Below, in pieces: positions 1 through 8,373 of a stretch of DNA of 30,965 nucleotides. Position numbers and translations under genes: made by a program. A model generated the notes under the pieces. That model had not been told where the DNA came from. It made no database searches and saw only the letters and a program-made list of their open reading frames with translations. This DNA is from a virus: positions 1 to 30,965 of IMG/VR virus record IMGVR_UViG_3300021368_002272. One strand, 5' to 3'. Numbering within the stretch: the first letter of the stretch is position 1; each line of letters begins with the position of its first letter.

Positions 1-3000
1 AATTGGTGTTGGTGTTGGTGATGACTGTCGAACCTGACCTAACTGGTCTGCACCTTGTGCCTCTGCTGCCTTAATTTTGTTAAAGTAAGCAGTAATGAGA
101 GCACGCATCTCATTACCACCATTACTCATAATTTGAGATTGATCAAATGGTTGCCCTGGTCTAAGTTGATCTAAATCCCATCTTTGAGGTCTACCAGACA
201 AGATACCTTCTCTTGTACCATATCTTTCCCATTCACCATGAGTTTTTACATTGGATTGAATGGTTGATGCATTCCAACCCCAAGCATGTGCCAGTCGCGC
301 TGCTTCCAGTGCCATAGCCTGGATTTGTGCTCCAGTAGGAGGATTTTCTGCCCAACCTTTTCTCTCATCATAATAGGTTTGAGTCATACCTTGGTGACCC
401 ATGGCAGCGAGAGACAATCCTACAGAATTATCATTAGCACCGCCAGTATGATTGCTCTTCTTAATGCCATAGTTTTCAGTATTTCTATGTGCCCTACCAT
501 CCCCAGTAAATGTCGTGTGATATCTAGTAGATGGTTGATTGGAGAATCCTCCAGTCCAATGTAAGAAAATTCTCTTCGTCTTATCACCCGCACCTGCATT
601 AAATTCCGTATCTCTAATAGGACCTCCCATTAAAGGTCCATGGTGAGCAGTTACATTCTTCAAATCCTGAGACATTTCAGGAGGAACATCTAATACTGCA
701 TCAATTGATCCTTGTGCTGGACCGTCTGATGCAGGTCTGGATCCAGGTGTCAAACCCGTATCACCAATACCAAACTCAATCTTTTTCTTATCAACTCTGG
801 CAGCCATCTCACGGATGGTAATTATACCGTCTTTATTGACATCTAACGGAGCATTACGATCATATCCTCCTTCTCCAGCACTATACAATGCTTCATCAAG
901 TCCTCTACCAGAGTAAGCAGGAGAAAATATTACAGCATATAATTGACCAGCACTAGGATTATCTGGGAAATATCCAGCATCTTTCCAGTATTGGAAATAC
1001 CTCTCAACATATTTCATCTGTTGTGCTCTTGTCATCTTGACAAGTGCAGCCTGTGTAGTTCCAACTGCAGCAGCAGAATCTTTACTAAACTGAATTAATC
1101 CAACATTTGTACCATTAGATTCTGCAGGATTCAGTCCAGATTCAGACGCCATTATTCCTAATAAATCGCCCTCTCTAATACCAAATTTTTGAGAAACTCT
1201 CTTAACTTCTGCTAAAAACTCCTTATCATTACCAACCCTTTCTGCTGCTGCTTTTCCGCCAACTAATTGAGCACTATCATAACCTGATCCAACAGGTCCA
1301 ACTGGGAAGTCTCCTGCATTAGGAACATCAGGTGCCGGAACAGATTGCTCTGCAGGACGGGTATCAGAAGAAAATACGAGATTGCGGAATCTTTTGCTTG
1401 CCCCACTACCATATCGCAAAAGGACAAGCATATTTTTAATTGCTTCGTCTTGAGTATTTCCTAAGAATCTACCATCATCATGCTTTCTGTAATAAGCACC
1501 ACCCATGTTGGTGATAAATCTACTCGCAATCTGACTATAAGCAACTTTGGTAGCATTACTTGCTTCTGCTAAGTCGAATCCGGGTTCGGTAATTGGTTTA
1601 GCGTCTTCTAGTTCAGTAATAGCGAAAAATTCAGATTCGGACTTTTTCTGACTTCTACCCAGTTCAGCATTATGCTCAATGGCATTAACAAATGCATTCA
1701 ATAACCAAGGATTCTTTCCGTTTCTAGTATCCTTTTCAATATAATCAAACAGATTATTTCCATAGATATGCCAACCATCAGGTTCTCTCTTTGCTCTATA
1801 TCTCTTACCCGCATGGTGAAAAAAGAAACTTTGACCAAGTTTATATCCATAATTTTTTGTAATCTGGGATGCTAAAGTTTTTCCTTCAACTATAGTTGCA
1901 TCATCTCCACCCAATGCACCTTGAGTTACATCACTAATGCCTTCCAAATCATTAACCGGCAATGCCTTATCAGGCATTGTTTTACCACCAGGATATCTAA
2001 TTGGTTTTTCTGAGAACAACGCTGTAACTGCCCTCTGAGTCATTCCAATGAATTCCTGAGTGCCAACAATAAATTGACGAGGATCTGGAATTTCAAATTC
2101 GGCAATTTTACCAAAACCTGCTAATACTGCCCTAAAAGTTGAATGTACAAAGTCTTGGAGTTTGAATTTTTTTAAAGATTCGTATAATCTAGAAAATTTG
2201 TTATTTGCCCAGTCTGCAATGTTACCGCCAATTTCTTTAATGTTGTCCCATGCCCATGAGAAAATAGCACCAGTAATATCACTAGCACGCTTCCAAGAGT
2301 CCTTAACATCCATGGCGAACTTCTCGCCAACACTCTCAAACGATTCACCCATGAACAATCGATATAAGAGATCGCCAGCATATTGACCCAGCATAGAACC
2401 GCCAATGGTTCCAAGAGGACCTAAAAGACTACCAACAGCACCACCAACGGCGGTTCCTGCCATTGAGAATAATGCTTTACCGAGTTTAGATTTATCAAAT
2501 TTAAGAGTCGCTGGTGATATTTGCTTACCAGTTTCTGGATCTATTTTCTCTGGTACAATATCAAAAACCTCTAAGAGACCAGTAAGGATTACTCCCAACC
2601 AAGGAATTCTCTTAAAGAAAGCAGATCCTCCGCTAAAAAGATTTTTTAATAGGGGAATAGAACTTGATAATCCTTGAGCAGTTGCTTTAATTCCTTGCCC
2701 AATTGGTCTAATCGGTGCTGCTAGTTTTGATACCCCGGCTCTTATAGCACGCGGAGTTTGGACTACACCGCGAACAATATTTCCAGGTGCTCTAAAAAGT
2801 CCTCTAGCACCAGATCTAGCTAAATTACTAGTTACTGTCTGGAATCTGTTCTGCTTGATAAATCCTCTTCTGAGGAGTCGTAAATTATCAATCGGACCAG
2901 CTTGACCAGCAAGAGCACGAGACCAAGATTGATTTACACGACTAATCCTAGCAGCCTCACCTCTATTAAATGAAATTGGACCTGCTGTAGGTAAAGTAGA

Positions 3001-4122
3001 TCTAGCAAACCTACCTTGAGGCAGTCCTTGAGGTTTTTGAACTATACCAGGATTCGCTCGCTGCAGAGCCTCGGCTCGCATCCGGTTGGCCAGCATCTGC
3101 TGTGGCGTCATCCGAGAAGATGGACTTCCGCTCTGATTACCAGAACTAACTCTTGACCCAGTTTGAGCAGAACCTATGCGAGCAGCATCAGCAGAAACAG
3201 CGGTTTGATTGCTAGGTTTAGTGGGGATAGGTTTAGTTTTGTCTCTAACCAGATCCCCTGGTTTTGGTTTTGATGTTGGTTTGGTTGTTCTTTTTGCTTT
3301 GGGGTCCGGTTGCGGTCTTCTGCCCTGATTTCTTCTTAGTTTAGCATTCTCTGCTGCTAATCTTTGCTCTCTAAGTCTTAACCGCCTATCAGCAGCATTC
3401 ATCTCGCGAGAACGCAGATTCATGAGACTCATGATCTGCATCATCGTTCCAAAAGGATTGAGCAGAGTTCTCAATCCAACGATCCCGATCATCATCTGAC
3501 CAAGACCCTTCAGTCTCTCTTCGACTGTTTTATTTTCTCCGAATGTATTATTAAATCCTTCTAGAAGGTTATCTTTGATTAACCAACTACCAATTGCAAA
3601 TATTTTTTTCGCTACGAAAGCAACTTTTTCAAAGAATTCTGTAAACTTCTCTCTTACAGAAGGATCTTGGAGTGCCCGTTGCAGATCCTTTGCTGCTTTC
3701 ATTGCAAAGAGAGCACCAAAGAAGGTTAGTGCTGCCTTTGCTAAAGGAGCTAACCAACCAAATAGTCCTCCAAATACCTTTTCCATCCAGGATTTGACTT
3801 TTCCTGTTGGTTTTGGTTGTTCTTTTACTTTTTCCGGTCCCTTAATGACCGAACTTTCTCTCTGTTCTTCTCTTAATCTATCTCTTTCTCTTTGCGCTGC
3901 TCTTCTATCTCTAATCTCCCGTAACTTACTTTCTTTAAGTGATGCATCAGCAACTCCTGAGAGACCGTTAGAAGTTGCTGCAATGCCCGATAAAGTAACT
4001 CCTAGCCCATTTAATGCCTTTGTATTTGCATTCAAAGATGCACCGACATACTTAATGTTTGCCGATGCACCAGATGAAACCCTAGGAGGATCGATTATTT
4101 TATAGACATTAATTTTTGCCAC
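1..4122 (-). CDS. Tape-measure-like tail protein with lytic transglycosylase, EF-hand and amidase domains (C-terminus outside window)
   Basis: The frame is open for 1374 codons from a GTG at 4120-4122 to the window edge. The start follows the upstream TAA directly (TAAGTG) and has GGAG 4 bases before it. The N-terminal half has basic/coiled segments, hydrophobic stretches (about residues 115-145) and a Gly/Ala zipper near residues 540-580, as tape-measure proteins do. A transglycosylase-like domain follows: E994 in ASESGLNP, then VGLIQF near 1008. Residues 1094-1105 form a canonical EF-hand loop (DVNKDGIITIRE). A zinc amidase of the Amidase_2 type lies at about 1183-1320, with probable ligands H1188 (LHWTGG), H1295 (THGEW) and D1316 (RWDL). 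The visible end is a PTPTP linker, so more sequence follows outside the window. Role inferred: sets tail length and opens peptidoglycan during DNA entry. It could also be another large virion protein, but gene order favours tape measure. Confidence 0.75.
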   Translation of the reverse strand, partial: MAKINVYKIIDPPRVSSGASANIKYVGASLNANTKALNGLGVTLSGIAATSNGLSGVADASLKESKLREIRDRRAAQRERDRLREEQRESSVIKGPEKVKEQPKPTGKVKSWMEKVFGGLFGWLAPLAKAALTFFGALFAMKAAKDLQRALQDPSVREKFTEFFEKVAFVAKKIFAIGSWLIKDNLLEGFNNTFGENKTVEERLKGLGQMMIGIVGLRTLLNPFGTMMQIMSLMNLRSREMNAADRRLRLREQRLAAENAKLRRNQGRRPQPDPKAKRTTKPTSKPKPGDLVRDKTKPIPTKPSNQTAVSADAARIGSAQTGSRVSSGNQSGSPSSRMTPQQMLANRMRAEALQRANPGIVQKPQGLPQGRFARSTLPTAGPISFNRGEAARISRVNQSWSRALAGQAGPIDNLRLLRRGFIKQNRFQTVTSNLARSGARGLFRAPGNIVRGVVQTPRAIRAGVSKLAAPIRPIGQGIKATAQGLSSSIPLLKNLFSGGSAFFKRIPWLGVILTGLLEVFDIVPEKIDPETGKQISPATLKFDKSKLGKALFSMAGTAVGGAVGSLLGPLGTIGGSMLGQYAGDLLYRLFMGESFESVGEKFAMDVKDSWKRASDITGAIFSWAWDNIKEIGGNIADWANNKFSRLYESLKKFKLQDFVHSTFRAVLAGFGKIAEFEIPDPRQFIVGTQEFIGMTQRAVTALFSEKPIRYPGGKTMPDKALPVNDLEGISDVTQGALGGDDATIVEGKTLASQITKNYGYKLGQSFFFHHAGKRYRAKREPDGWHIYGNNLFDYIEKDTRNGKNPWLLNAFVNAIEHNAELGRSQKKSESEFFAITELEDAKPITEPGFDLAEASNATKVAYSQIASRFITNMGGAYYRKHDDGRFLGNTQDEAIKNMLVLLRYGSGASKRFRNLVFSSDTRPAEQSVPAPDVPNAGDFPVGPVGSGYDSAQLVGGKAAAERVGNDKEFLAEVKRVSQKFGIREGDLLGIMASESGLNPAESNGTNVGLIQFSKDSAAAVGTTQAALVKMTRAQQMKYVERYFQYWKDAGYFPDNPSAGQLYAVIFSPAYSGRGLDEALYSAGEGGYDRNAPLDVNKDGIITIREMAARVDKKKIEFGIGDTGLTPGSRPASDGPAQGSIDAVLDVPPEMSQDLKNVTAHHGPLMGGPIRDTEFNAGAGDKTKRIFLHWTGGFSNQPSTRYHTTFTGDGRAHRNTENYGIKKSNHTGGANDNSVGLSLAAMGHQGMTQTYYDERKGWAENPPTGAQIQAMALEAARLAHAWGWNASTIQSNVKTHGEWERYGTREGILSGRPQRWDLDQLRPGQPFDQSQIMSNGGNEMRALITAYFNKIKAAEAQGADQLGQVRQSSPTPTPI

Positions 4123-4308
4123 TTATCTCCGATTTTGCAGTTCTTGTTCTTTCAATCTCTCTTCCTCTTCTTTGAGGAATTGAACTAACATGGTAATGTA
4201 AATGTCTTTTTCCCAGGGCATCAAATTTTCAATGTATTCAATCTGCCACTTGTGGTGATGAATTAGTGCAAAATTAGTTTGATAATAAGTCATCAAACTA
4301 GTATGCAT
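4123..4308 (-). CDS. Downstream (-1 frame) part of a putative tail assembly chaperone; T-like extension
   Basis: This is a 61-codon ORF rich in Glu/Arg/Lys at its C-terminus (FLKEEEERLKEQELQ) with an aromatic N-terminal half. Its ATG at 4306-4308 has no Shine-Dalgarno: the bases before it are the T-run and GCGTAGCCCTA. Its frame is -1 relative to the gp26-like gene and is open back to the slippery heptamer at 4320-4326, so a -1 shift would make one protein of about 300 residues (235 from the first frame, four junction codons, then these 61). It ends immediately before the GTG of the tape-measure-like gene. By analogy with lambda G/GT it probably recruits the tape measure. Independent translation as a 61-residue protein remains possible. 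Confidence 0.7.
   Translation of the reverse strand: MHTSLMTYYQTNFALIHHHKWQIEYIENLMPWEKDIYITMLVQFLKEEEERLKEQELQNRR
4275..4300 (-). repeat. Perfect 9-bp hairpin downstream of the slippery heptamer
   Basis: TAGTTTGAT and ATCAAACTA form a perfect stem with an 8-base loop, starting 19 bases after the heptamer on the transcript. It could stimulate frameshifting, although known stimulators usually lie 5-9 bases away. It lies inside the 61-codon ORF. Confidence 0.45.
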
Positions 4309-4313
4309 TAGGG

Positions 4314-5024
4314 CTACGCGAAAAAAGCGGACAGACCCTCAAGAACAATATCATTATCATTCCCAGTATTGGGGTTTGTAACAGTTACAGTATGCTTCAA
4401 TTTAGGCATGGTCTCAAAGAATTCCTGAATTGCCTTAAATTGGGAAGATGTCAACCCATCAAGAAACTCAAGTTTTTCTTTATGAGAAAAATCTGCACAA
4501 TCATACAGTTGCTCCGAATCAGCAACAGTCTTCATGCATTTTGCAGAAACATCGAATAACTGATCAACTCCCGGAACATCATCCATGAAGTTCATTTCAA
4601 CGAATGTTGCAAGGTTAGGATATCCCATAGTGAGGATCATACCATCACCCAACTTAATATCAGTTTTGTGCTTTCTGTCTTTCTGGACTTTAATGTCAGA
4701 AAGGGGAATCGTAGTCTTAACAACAGTCATATTATCATCAGGACAGGTGACATTCACATCAACTTGTTCACCAACAGATCTTTGACGAATTTGAAGGAAA
4801 ACGAACTCGATGTCAAAGGTAGGGAGATCTTCTACATCAACGATATCAGTACATTCTTTAATGATGGTAGAAATTGCTCTCATGATTTCTTCCTGTTCAC
4901 CCATTTCGGTCGCAATCAAAAGAAGTTTTTCTTCCTTTACCAAAAATGGTCTAAAGTTCACAGTTCTGCCATCAGAAGGCAGTTTCATTTTGTACTTGGG
5001 AAGGTTTAACTTAGGTAATGCCAT
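4314..5024 (-). CDS. gp26-like baseplate/tail assembly protein (T4 base plate protein family)
   Basis: The product is 236 residues. The N-terminal pattern FRPFLVKEEKLLLIA, the internal FDIEFVFLQIRQRSVGE and a CP dipeptide shortly afterwards fit the T4 gp26 family (T4 gp26 is about 208 residues). T4 gp26 is listed as a baseplate hub protein. Here the gene lies directly before a short -1-frame ORF and a tape-measure-like gene, so a role as tail assembly chaperone (lambda gpG equivalent) is also plausible. A late box lies 24 bases upstream of the ATG. No convincing Shine-Dalgarno is seen. The last sense codons contain the slippery run described separately. Confidence 0.8.
   Translation of the reverse strand: MALPKLNLPKYKMKLPSDGRTVNFRPFLVKEEKLLLIATEMGEQEEIMRAISTIIKECTDIVDVEDLPTFDIEFVFLQIRQRSVGEQVDVNVTCPDDNMTVVKTTIPLSDIKVQKDRKHKTDIKLGDGMILTMGYPNLATFVEMNFMDDVPGVDQLFDVSAKCMKTVADSEQLYDCADFSHKEKLEFLDGLTSSQFKAIQEFFETMPKLKHTVTVTNPNTGNDNDIVLEGLSAFFA
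4320..4326 (-). promoter_or_regulatory. Putative -1 programmed frameshift site T_TTT_TTC
   Basis: On the minus strand the gp26-like gene ends GCT TTT TTC GCG TAG. The heptamer TTTTTTC sits exactly in the X_XXY_YYZ register used for tandem -1 slippage. After the slip the reading is CGC GTA GCC CTA ATG and runs into the 61-codon ORF without a stop. The zero-frame stop is only one codon further on. Confidence 0.7.
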
Positions 5025-5048
5025 AGAATTTAGTCAAATCAGTAATAT

Positions 5049-5055
5049 TATTTAG
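5049..5055 (-). promoter_or_regulatory. Late promoter box CTAAATA
   Basis: The minus strand reads GCGCTAAATAATATTAC, a match to the cyanophage/T4 late box, between the tail-tube-like gene and the gp26-like gene. The spacing allows a leader of roughly 20 bases. Confidence 0.6.
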
Positions 5056-5064
5056 CGCGATTTT

Positions 5065-5841
5065 TTAATCTAGTTTTGTAGATTCATCATCAAGAACATT
5101 GTCAAGATTACTTGCTCTTACGGATACATTATCATTAGTGAAGAATCTATATCTTTCATAAGTAAATCCGACTGTTATGGTATTCAACCTTGCATCTCTT
5201 TGATTCAATTGAGTAGTTCCGATATTTTGAGGCCATAACTTTCGGATTTCCATACATGAAACAACAGAATTTACTTGAATTTTTTGTCTTCTGCCTTTGT
5301 CGGGAAAAACGACGCCAAGTCTCGAATTTGGATAGGCGTTATTTTCAATCGCTCTTCTATAAACTCCCCCATTAACTGTACCTCTTTCCATTTTATAAAT
5401 TCTCATTCTTCTACAACAATATCCATTATAATCCTCCACATAGTTGTTAGCATCTGCCATAATCATATTCATCCAAGCTTCAAAAAATTGTCTCATAAAT
5501 TGATTTCGAGGCATCTGAAAAGTAATATTAACACTACCATATCCAGTTCCAGTCGCATATTTGGTCGGAACTCCAATGTCCATAACTTGACCACTCATCA
5601 TTTGTCTGCTAGGCATATTAATAGCTGTAGCATAAATATTAATCATTTTGTAAGTATCACCCCTATCCGGTTGCGAAAACAGGGTGTTTCTAGGATCTCT
5701 GCTACCGTTAAATGCCCTAGGGGTAGACATATTAATAAAGAATAGATTAGTAGTGCTTAATCCATTATTATCACTATTAATAAAATTATGTACAGCACTA
5801 TTATTATAATATTCGACTGCGTTTGCTGAAGGGATACCCAT
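5065..5841 (-). CDS. Tail-tube-like protein (gp19/gp54-type fold suspected)
   Basis: The product is 258 residues. The central pattern VNITFQMPRNQFMRQFFEAW followed by MNMIM, and the C-terminal LNTITVGFTYERYRFF, resemble T4-type tube proteins (gp19) and the baseplate tube initiator gp54, in which a conserved FF-AW segment precedes a turn and a final beta strand. The family match is from memory and is moderate. The protein is Asn/Arg rich, lacks a signal peptide and would be cytoplasmic before assembly. The start ATG overlaps the gp4 stop (TAATG), with AAGGAG 11 bases upstream, so the two are translationally coupled. The neighbours gp4, gp48, gp53 and gp26-like support a tail role. A dedicated baseplate protein is the main alternative. 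Confidence 0.65.
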   Translation of the reverse strand: MGIPSANAVEYYNNSAVHNFINSDNNGLSTTNLFFINMSTPRAFNGSRDPRNTLFSQPDRGDTYKMINIYATAINMPSRQMMSGQVMDIGVPTKYATGTGYGSVNITFQMPRNQFMRQFFEAWMNMIMADANNYVEDYNGYCCRRMRIYKMERGTVNGGVYRRAIENNAYPNSRLGVVFPDKGRRQKIQVNSVVSCMEIRKLWPQNIGTTQLNQRDARLNTITVGFTYERYRFFTNDNVSVRASNLDNVLDDESTKLD

Positions 5842-6260
5842 TAGACTTTAAGCTCCTTTTCGGTAATTATTTTAAATTCCCAATTATTATCTTTGCAAAA
5901 TTCTGTAGCTGCCTTCCATTTTGCCTGATTAACACTCCAAGTGACAACTTCATTAATATACCTTTTAGTAACTCTTTTTTGAGTTTTAGGTTCTTTGGTT
6001 TGTTTTAAGGGTTTCACCTCAACCAAATATTTCTGGGATCCGATTTTCAAATAGAAATCTGGAAAATACCTATGTCTTCTTCCGTCAACAGGAGAAATGT
6101 AAGGTATAACAATTTCTTCACTACCCCATTCTAGAATAGATGGTGTAATATCACACCATTTCATAAATTTATACTCCCAAGAAGACCGATATATGATGTT
6201 ATTCACATCTCCTCGATACTTATGGGGGAAGGAAGCTCGGTATCTTCCTTGATATCTCAT
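5841..6260 (-). CDS. 4: Head completion protein gp4 (PD-(D/E)XK nuclease-like)
   Basis: The product is 139 residues (T4 gp4 is about 150). The segment NNIIYRSSWEYKFMKWCD is typical of gp4 homologues. A nuclease-like core follows: RYFPDFYLK, then YLVEVKPLKQ, which together give the D and E-x-K residues of a PD-(D/E)XK/TnsA-type fold. In T4 this protein closes the filled head, with gp50/gp65/gp2, so that the tail can join. The ATG is close behind a divergent late promoter and has no clear Shine-Dalgarno. The stop overlaps the ATG of the tail-tube-like gene. Confidence 0.85.
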   Translation of the reverse strand: MRYQGRYRASFPHKYRGDVNNIIYRSSWEYKFMKWCDITPSILEWGSEEIVIPYISPVDGRRHRYFPDFYLKIGSQKYLVEVKPLKQTKEPKTQKRVTKRYINEVVTWSVNQAKWKAATEFCKDNNWEFKIITEKELKV

Positions 6261-6265
6261 AAATA
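6258..6265 (+). promoter_or_regulatory. Late promoter box CATAAATA for gp48-gp53 operon
   Basis: The plus strand reads CTCATAAATAATATT, giving a predicted leader of about 37 bases before gp48. It overlaps the first codons of gp4 on the other strand. A second match, TATAAATA at 6295-6302, lies only 6 bases before the gp48 ATG and would give an almost leaderless message. Confidence 0.5.
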
Positions 6266-6281
6266 ATATTCGACTACTGAT

Positions 6282-6288
6282 TATTTAG
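6282..6288 (-). promoter_or_regulatory. Late promoter box CTAAATA for gp4 operon
   Basis: The minus strand reads GCCTAAATAATCAG, about 20 bases upstream of the gp4 ATG. It is arranged back-to-back with the plus-strand late box at 6258-6265, so the two predicted transcripts start within or across each other. Confidence 0.6.
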
Positions 6289-6308
6289 GCACTTTATAAA
6301 TATAAGTT

Positions 6309-7436
6309 ATGGGCACCAAGAGATATCCATTATCACCCCCCGAACCTTCTGACTCAGGAAGTAACGAAGATCCGCAAACTCTGGCGTCGGACTGGTTGTA
6401 TATTCATCGCCACAGATTAGTAGATGATAATAAAGCTTCTGGCAACTATCAATATTCCAGAAAAAACACTATTTCTGGACCCAAAAAAGTAAACTATGAT
6501 TCAGAATGCTGCTATATTGCATTACCTGGTAATATTCAAACTTCTTATGGACCTGCATATAGAAGAATGGACATTGGCGGATCTGGTGTTGCCTTAGCAG
6601 ATCTGCTTGGTGGTGGTATGAATATGTCCGATTTGGCGGAAAAACTACAAGATGCCGCACAAGTTGCTCTTCCTGAATTCAGTACAGCAACAGCAATTTC
6701 GTTGGCAAATAACTTCAATGCTTTCTTAGGATTGCAAGGAAATGTTGATATCAATTCTTTGCAACAAATGAATCATGGTAAAATCTTTAATCCGTTTAGT
6801 GAACAAATATTCTCTGGTGTTGCATTCAGAACTCATAGTTTTGCCTTTAAAATGTTTGCACGAGATGAGCGAGAAGCTTCAGAAATTTATGACATCATTG
6901 AATATATTAAACAGGGAGCAATGCCTGGCATTGATGGAGGAGACTTCCCAGAGACATTAGTCAATAAAAATAAAACTTACGAAAAAGCAAACGGAAAGCA
7001 AAACAAAAAAGGTAAAGAAATTGAATATGATGATTTAGAATATAAGAGAAAAGAAGGGAATGTTTTTGATGAATCAATCTTCAAAACCATGAACAAAAAC
7101 TCTTATGCTAAATCAGACAGGTACATGACTGTGCCAGATCTCTTTGATCTAAGATTCGTAAGAATGCCATATACCGAAGGAAAGAATCCAAGAGATGTTG
7201 TCAAACCAGGTAGTTCACAAACTCCGTCGGGAAGAAATAGCAACAGAAAAGAGTTGCACTTCAAAATTCACCCCTCAGTGTGTACTGGAGTTCAAGTTAA
7301 CTATACTCCAGATAGCACTTATGTTGCAAGAAAGCGTATTGGACAGGAAGAGTTGCATGTGCCCGCTGTTGTCTTGTCATGCTCTTTCTTAGAAACTCGT
7401 TTGATAACGAGACGTGATGTTAGAGATGGATACTAA
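6309..7436 (+). CDS. 48: Baseplate tail tube cap gp48
   Basis: The product is 375 residues, close to T4 gp48 (364). The diagnostic region is GKIFNPFSEQIFSGVAFRTH followed by FAFKMFARDEREASEIYDII, which matches the tube-associated baseplate protein. A Lys/Glu/Tyr-rich insertion lies at about residues 220-255. The C-terminal LETRLITRRDV matches the family's conserved end. In T4, gp48 with gp54 caps the baseplate and nucleates tube polymerisation. It is first in a plus-strand operon with gp53, opposite in direction to the other tail genes. No clear Shine-Dalgarno precedes the ATG. Confidence 0.85.
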   Translation: MGTKRYPLSPPEPSDSGSNEDPQTLASDWLYIHRHRLVDDNKASGNYQYSRKNTISGPKKVNYDSECCYIALPGNIQTSYGPAYRRMDIGGSGVALADLLGGGMNMSDLAEKLQDAAQVALPEFSTATAISLANNFNAFLGLQGNVDINSLQQMNHGKIFNPFSEQIFSGVAFRTHSFAFKMFARDEREASEIYDIIEYIKQGAMPGIDGGDFPETLVNKNKTYEKANGKQNKKGKEIEYDDLEYKRKEGNVFDESIFKTMNKNSYAKSDRYMTVPDLFDLRFVRMPYTEGKNPRDVVKPGSSQTPSGRNSNRKELHFKIHPSVCTGVQVNYTPDSTYVARKRIGQEELHVPAVVLSCSFLETRLITRRDVRDGY

Positions 7437-7455
7437 ACTAAGGAGATAAAAACCA

Positions 7456-8373
7456 ATGGCCGGATACTTTTCATACTTACCAAACATTTACATTGCAAAA
7501 GGAGTCGATAATGATGAACCTACAGAGTATGCTCTTGTAAAAAACATATTTCGACGACTTGCTGTTGCAGATTTAAATCAAAGATATACTGCTTTTGAAA
7601 GAGCACGAATTGAGGAAGGCGACACCCCTTCCTCAATTGCAACCGAATATTATGGCGATCCATTTATGGATTGGTGCATTATGTTGACAAATAATATTAC
7701 TAATCTATACGAGCAATGGCCTAAACATGATACAGATTTTCTTGATTATGTTATAGCAAAATATGGAGATGATCTAGGAGCAGTTCATCACTATGAAACT
7801 AAATTAATTGAATATGAAGGAGATACTATCGTTCCAGAGGGTATTGAAGTAAATGAAAACTTCACTGTTACTATGCCGGATGGGACAGTAATCACTAAAG
7901 CTAATACAAGAGTAGCAATTACAAATTATGATTATGAAGAATATGAAAATGAACAGAAAAAATGGATTTTAATTCCAACTCCAACTACTGTAGCATTAAT
8001 GAAAGATGAGTTGGAAGAAAAATTAACTTATAAAAAATGCCCAGAGTTAGATGAGCAAGGAAATAAAAAAACTCCTATGAGTTTGGTTGGAAGATTCCTA
8101 TCTAAAAATACTGGTGTTACTAGACAGCAGTTGATTACATTAGATCCTGCTATGGCAGCACCTTCAGAGACTCAAAGTAGTGCCTCTGTAGGAAGTTCAT
8201 CTACATCAGAAACAGTGACACCTACAACAACCCCAACAACATCTACAACAACCCCAACAACATCTACGACGAGTACAAGTACAACAAACACTACAACATC
8301 TAGCACTTCTTCAGGAAGTTCTAGTTCTTCTAGTTCTTCTAGTTCTTCGGGTGGCGGATATGGAGGATATTGA
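7456..8373 (+). CDS. 53: Baseplate wedge gp53 with long Ser/Thr-rich C-terminal tail
   Basis: The N-terminal 110 residues carry the gp53 hallmarks: an N-terminal YFSYLP, EEGDTPSSIATEYYGDPF and WCIMLTNNITNLYEQWP, a LysM-like element. T4 gp53 joins neighbouring wedges in the baseplate. T4 gp53 is 196 residues; this one is 305. The excess is a C-terminal low-complexity tail from about residue 235, made of Thr/Pro repeats, then Ser runs, then GGGYGGY. The start has a good AAGGAG 9 bases upstream and lies 19 bases after gp48. The tail is encoded by tandem DNA repeats (8224-8265 and 8323-8349). Confidence 0.88.
   Translation: MAGYFSYLPNIYIAKGVDNDEPTEYALVKNIFRRLAVADLNQRYTAFERARIEEGDTPSSIATEYYGDPFMDWCIMLTNNITNLYEQWPKHDTDFLDYVIAKYGDDLGAVHHYETKLIEYEGDTIVPEGIEVNENFTVTMPDGTVITKANTRVAITNYDYEEYENEQKKWILIPTPTTVALMKDELEEKLTYKKCPELDEQGNKKTPMSLVGRFLSKNTGVTRQQLITLDPAMAAPSETQSSASVGSSSTSETVTPTTTPTTSTTTPTTSTTSTSTTNTTTSSTSSGSSSSSSSSSSSGGGYGGY
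8224..8349 (+). repeat. Tandem repeats encoding the gp53 tail
   Basis: A perfect 21-base unit is present twice (8224-8244 and 8245-8265, encoding Thr/Pro/Ser). Three 9-base AGTTCTTCT-type units follow (8323-8349, poly-Ser). Such repeats change length by slippage. Confidence 0.85.

Noticed and set aside
3575-4105. 176-codon plus-strand open frame opposite the tape-measure-like gene
   Set aside because: Shadow of the GTG-initiated minus-strand gene, which has hydrolase motifs and a good start.
6295-6302. TATAAATA just before the gp48 ATG as the main late promoter
   Set aside because: It would place the RNA start at or inside the start codon. The box at 6258-6265 gives a normal leader.
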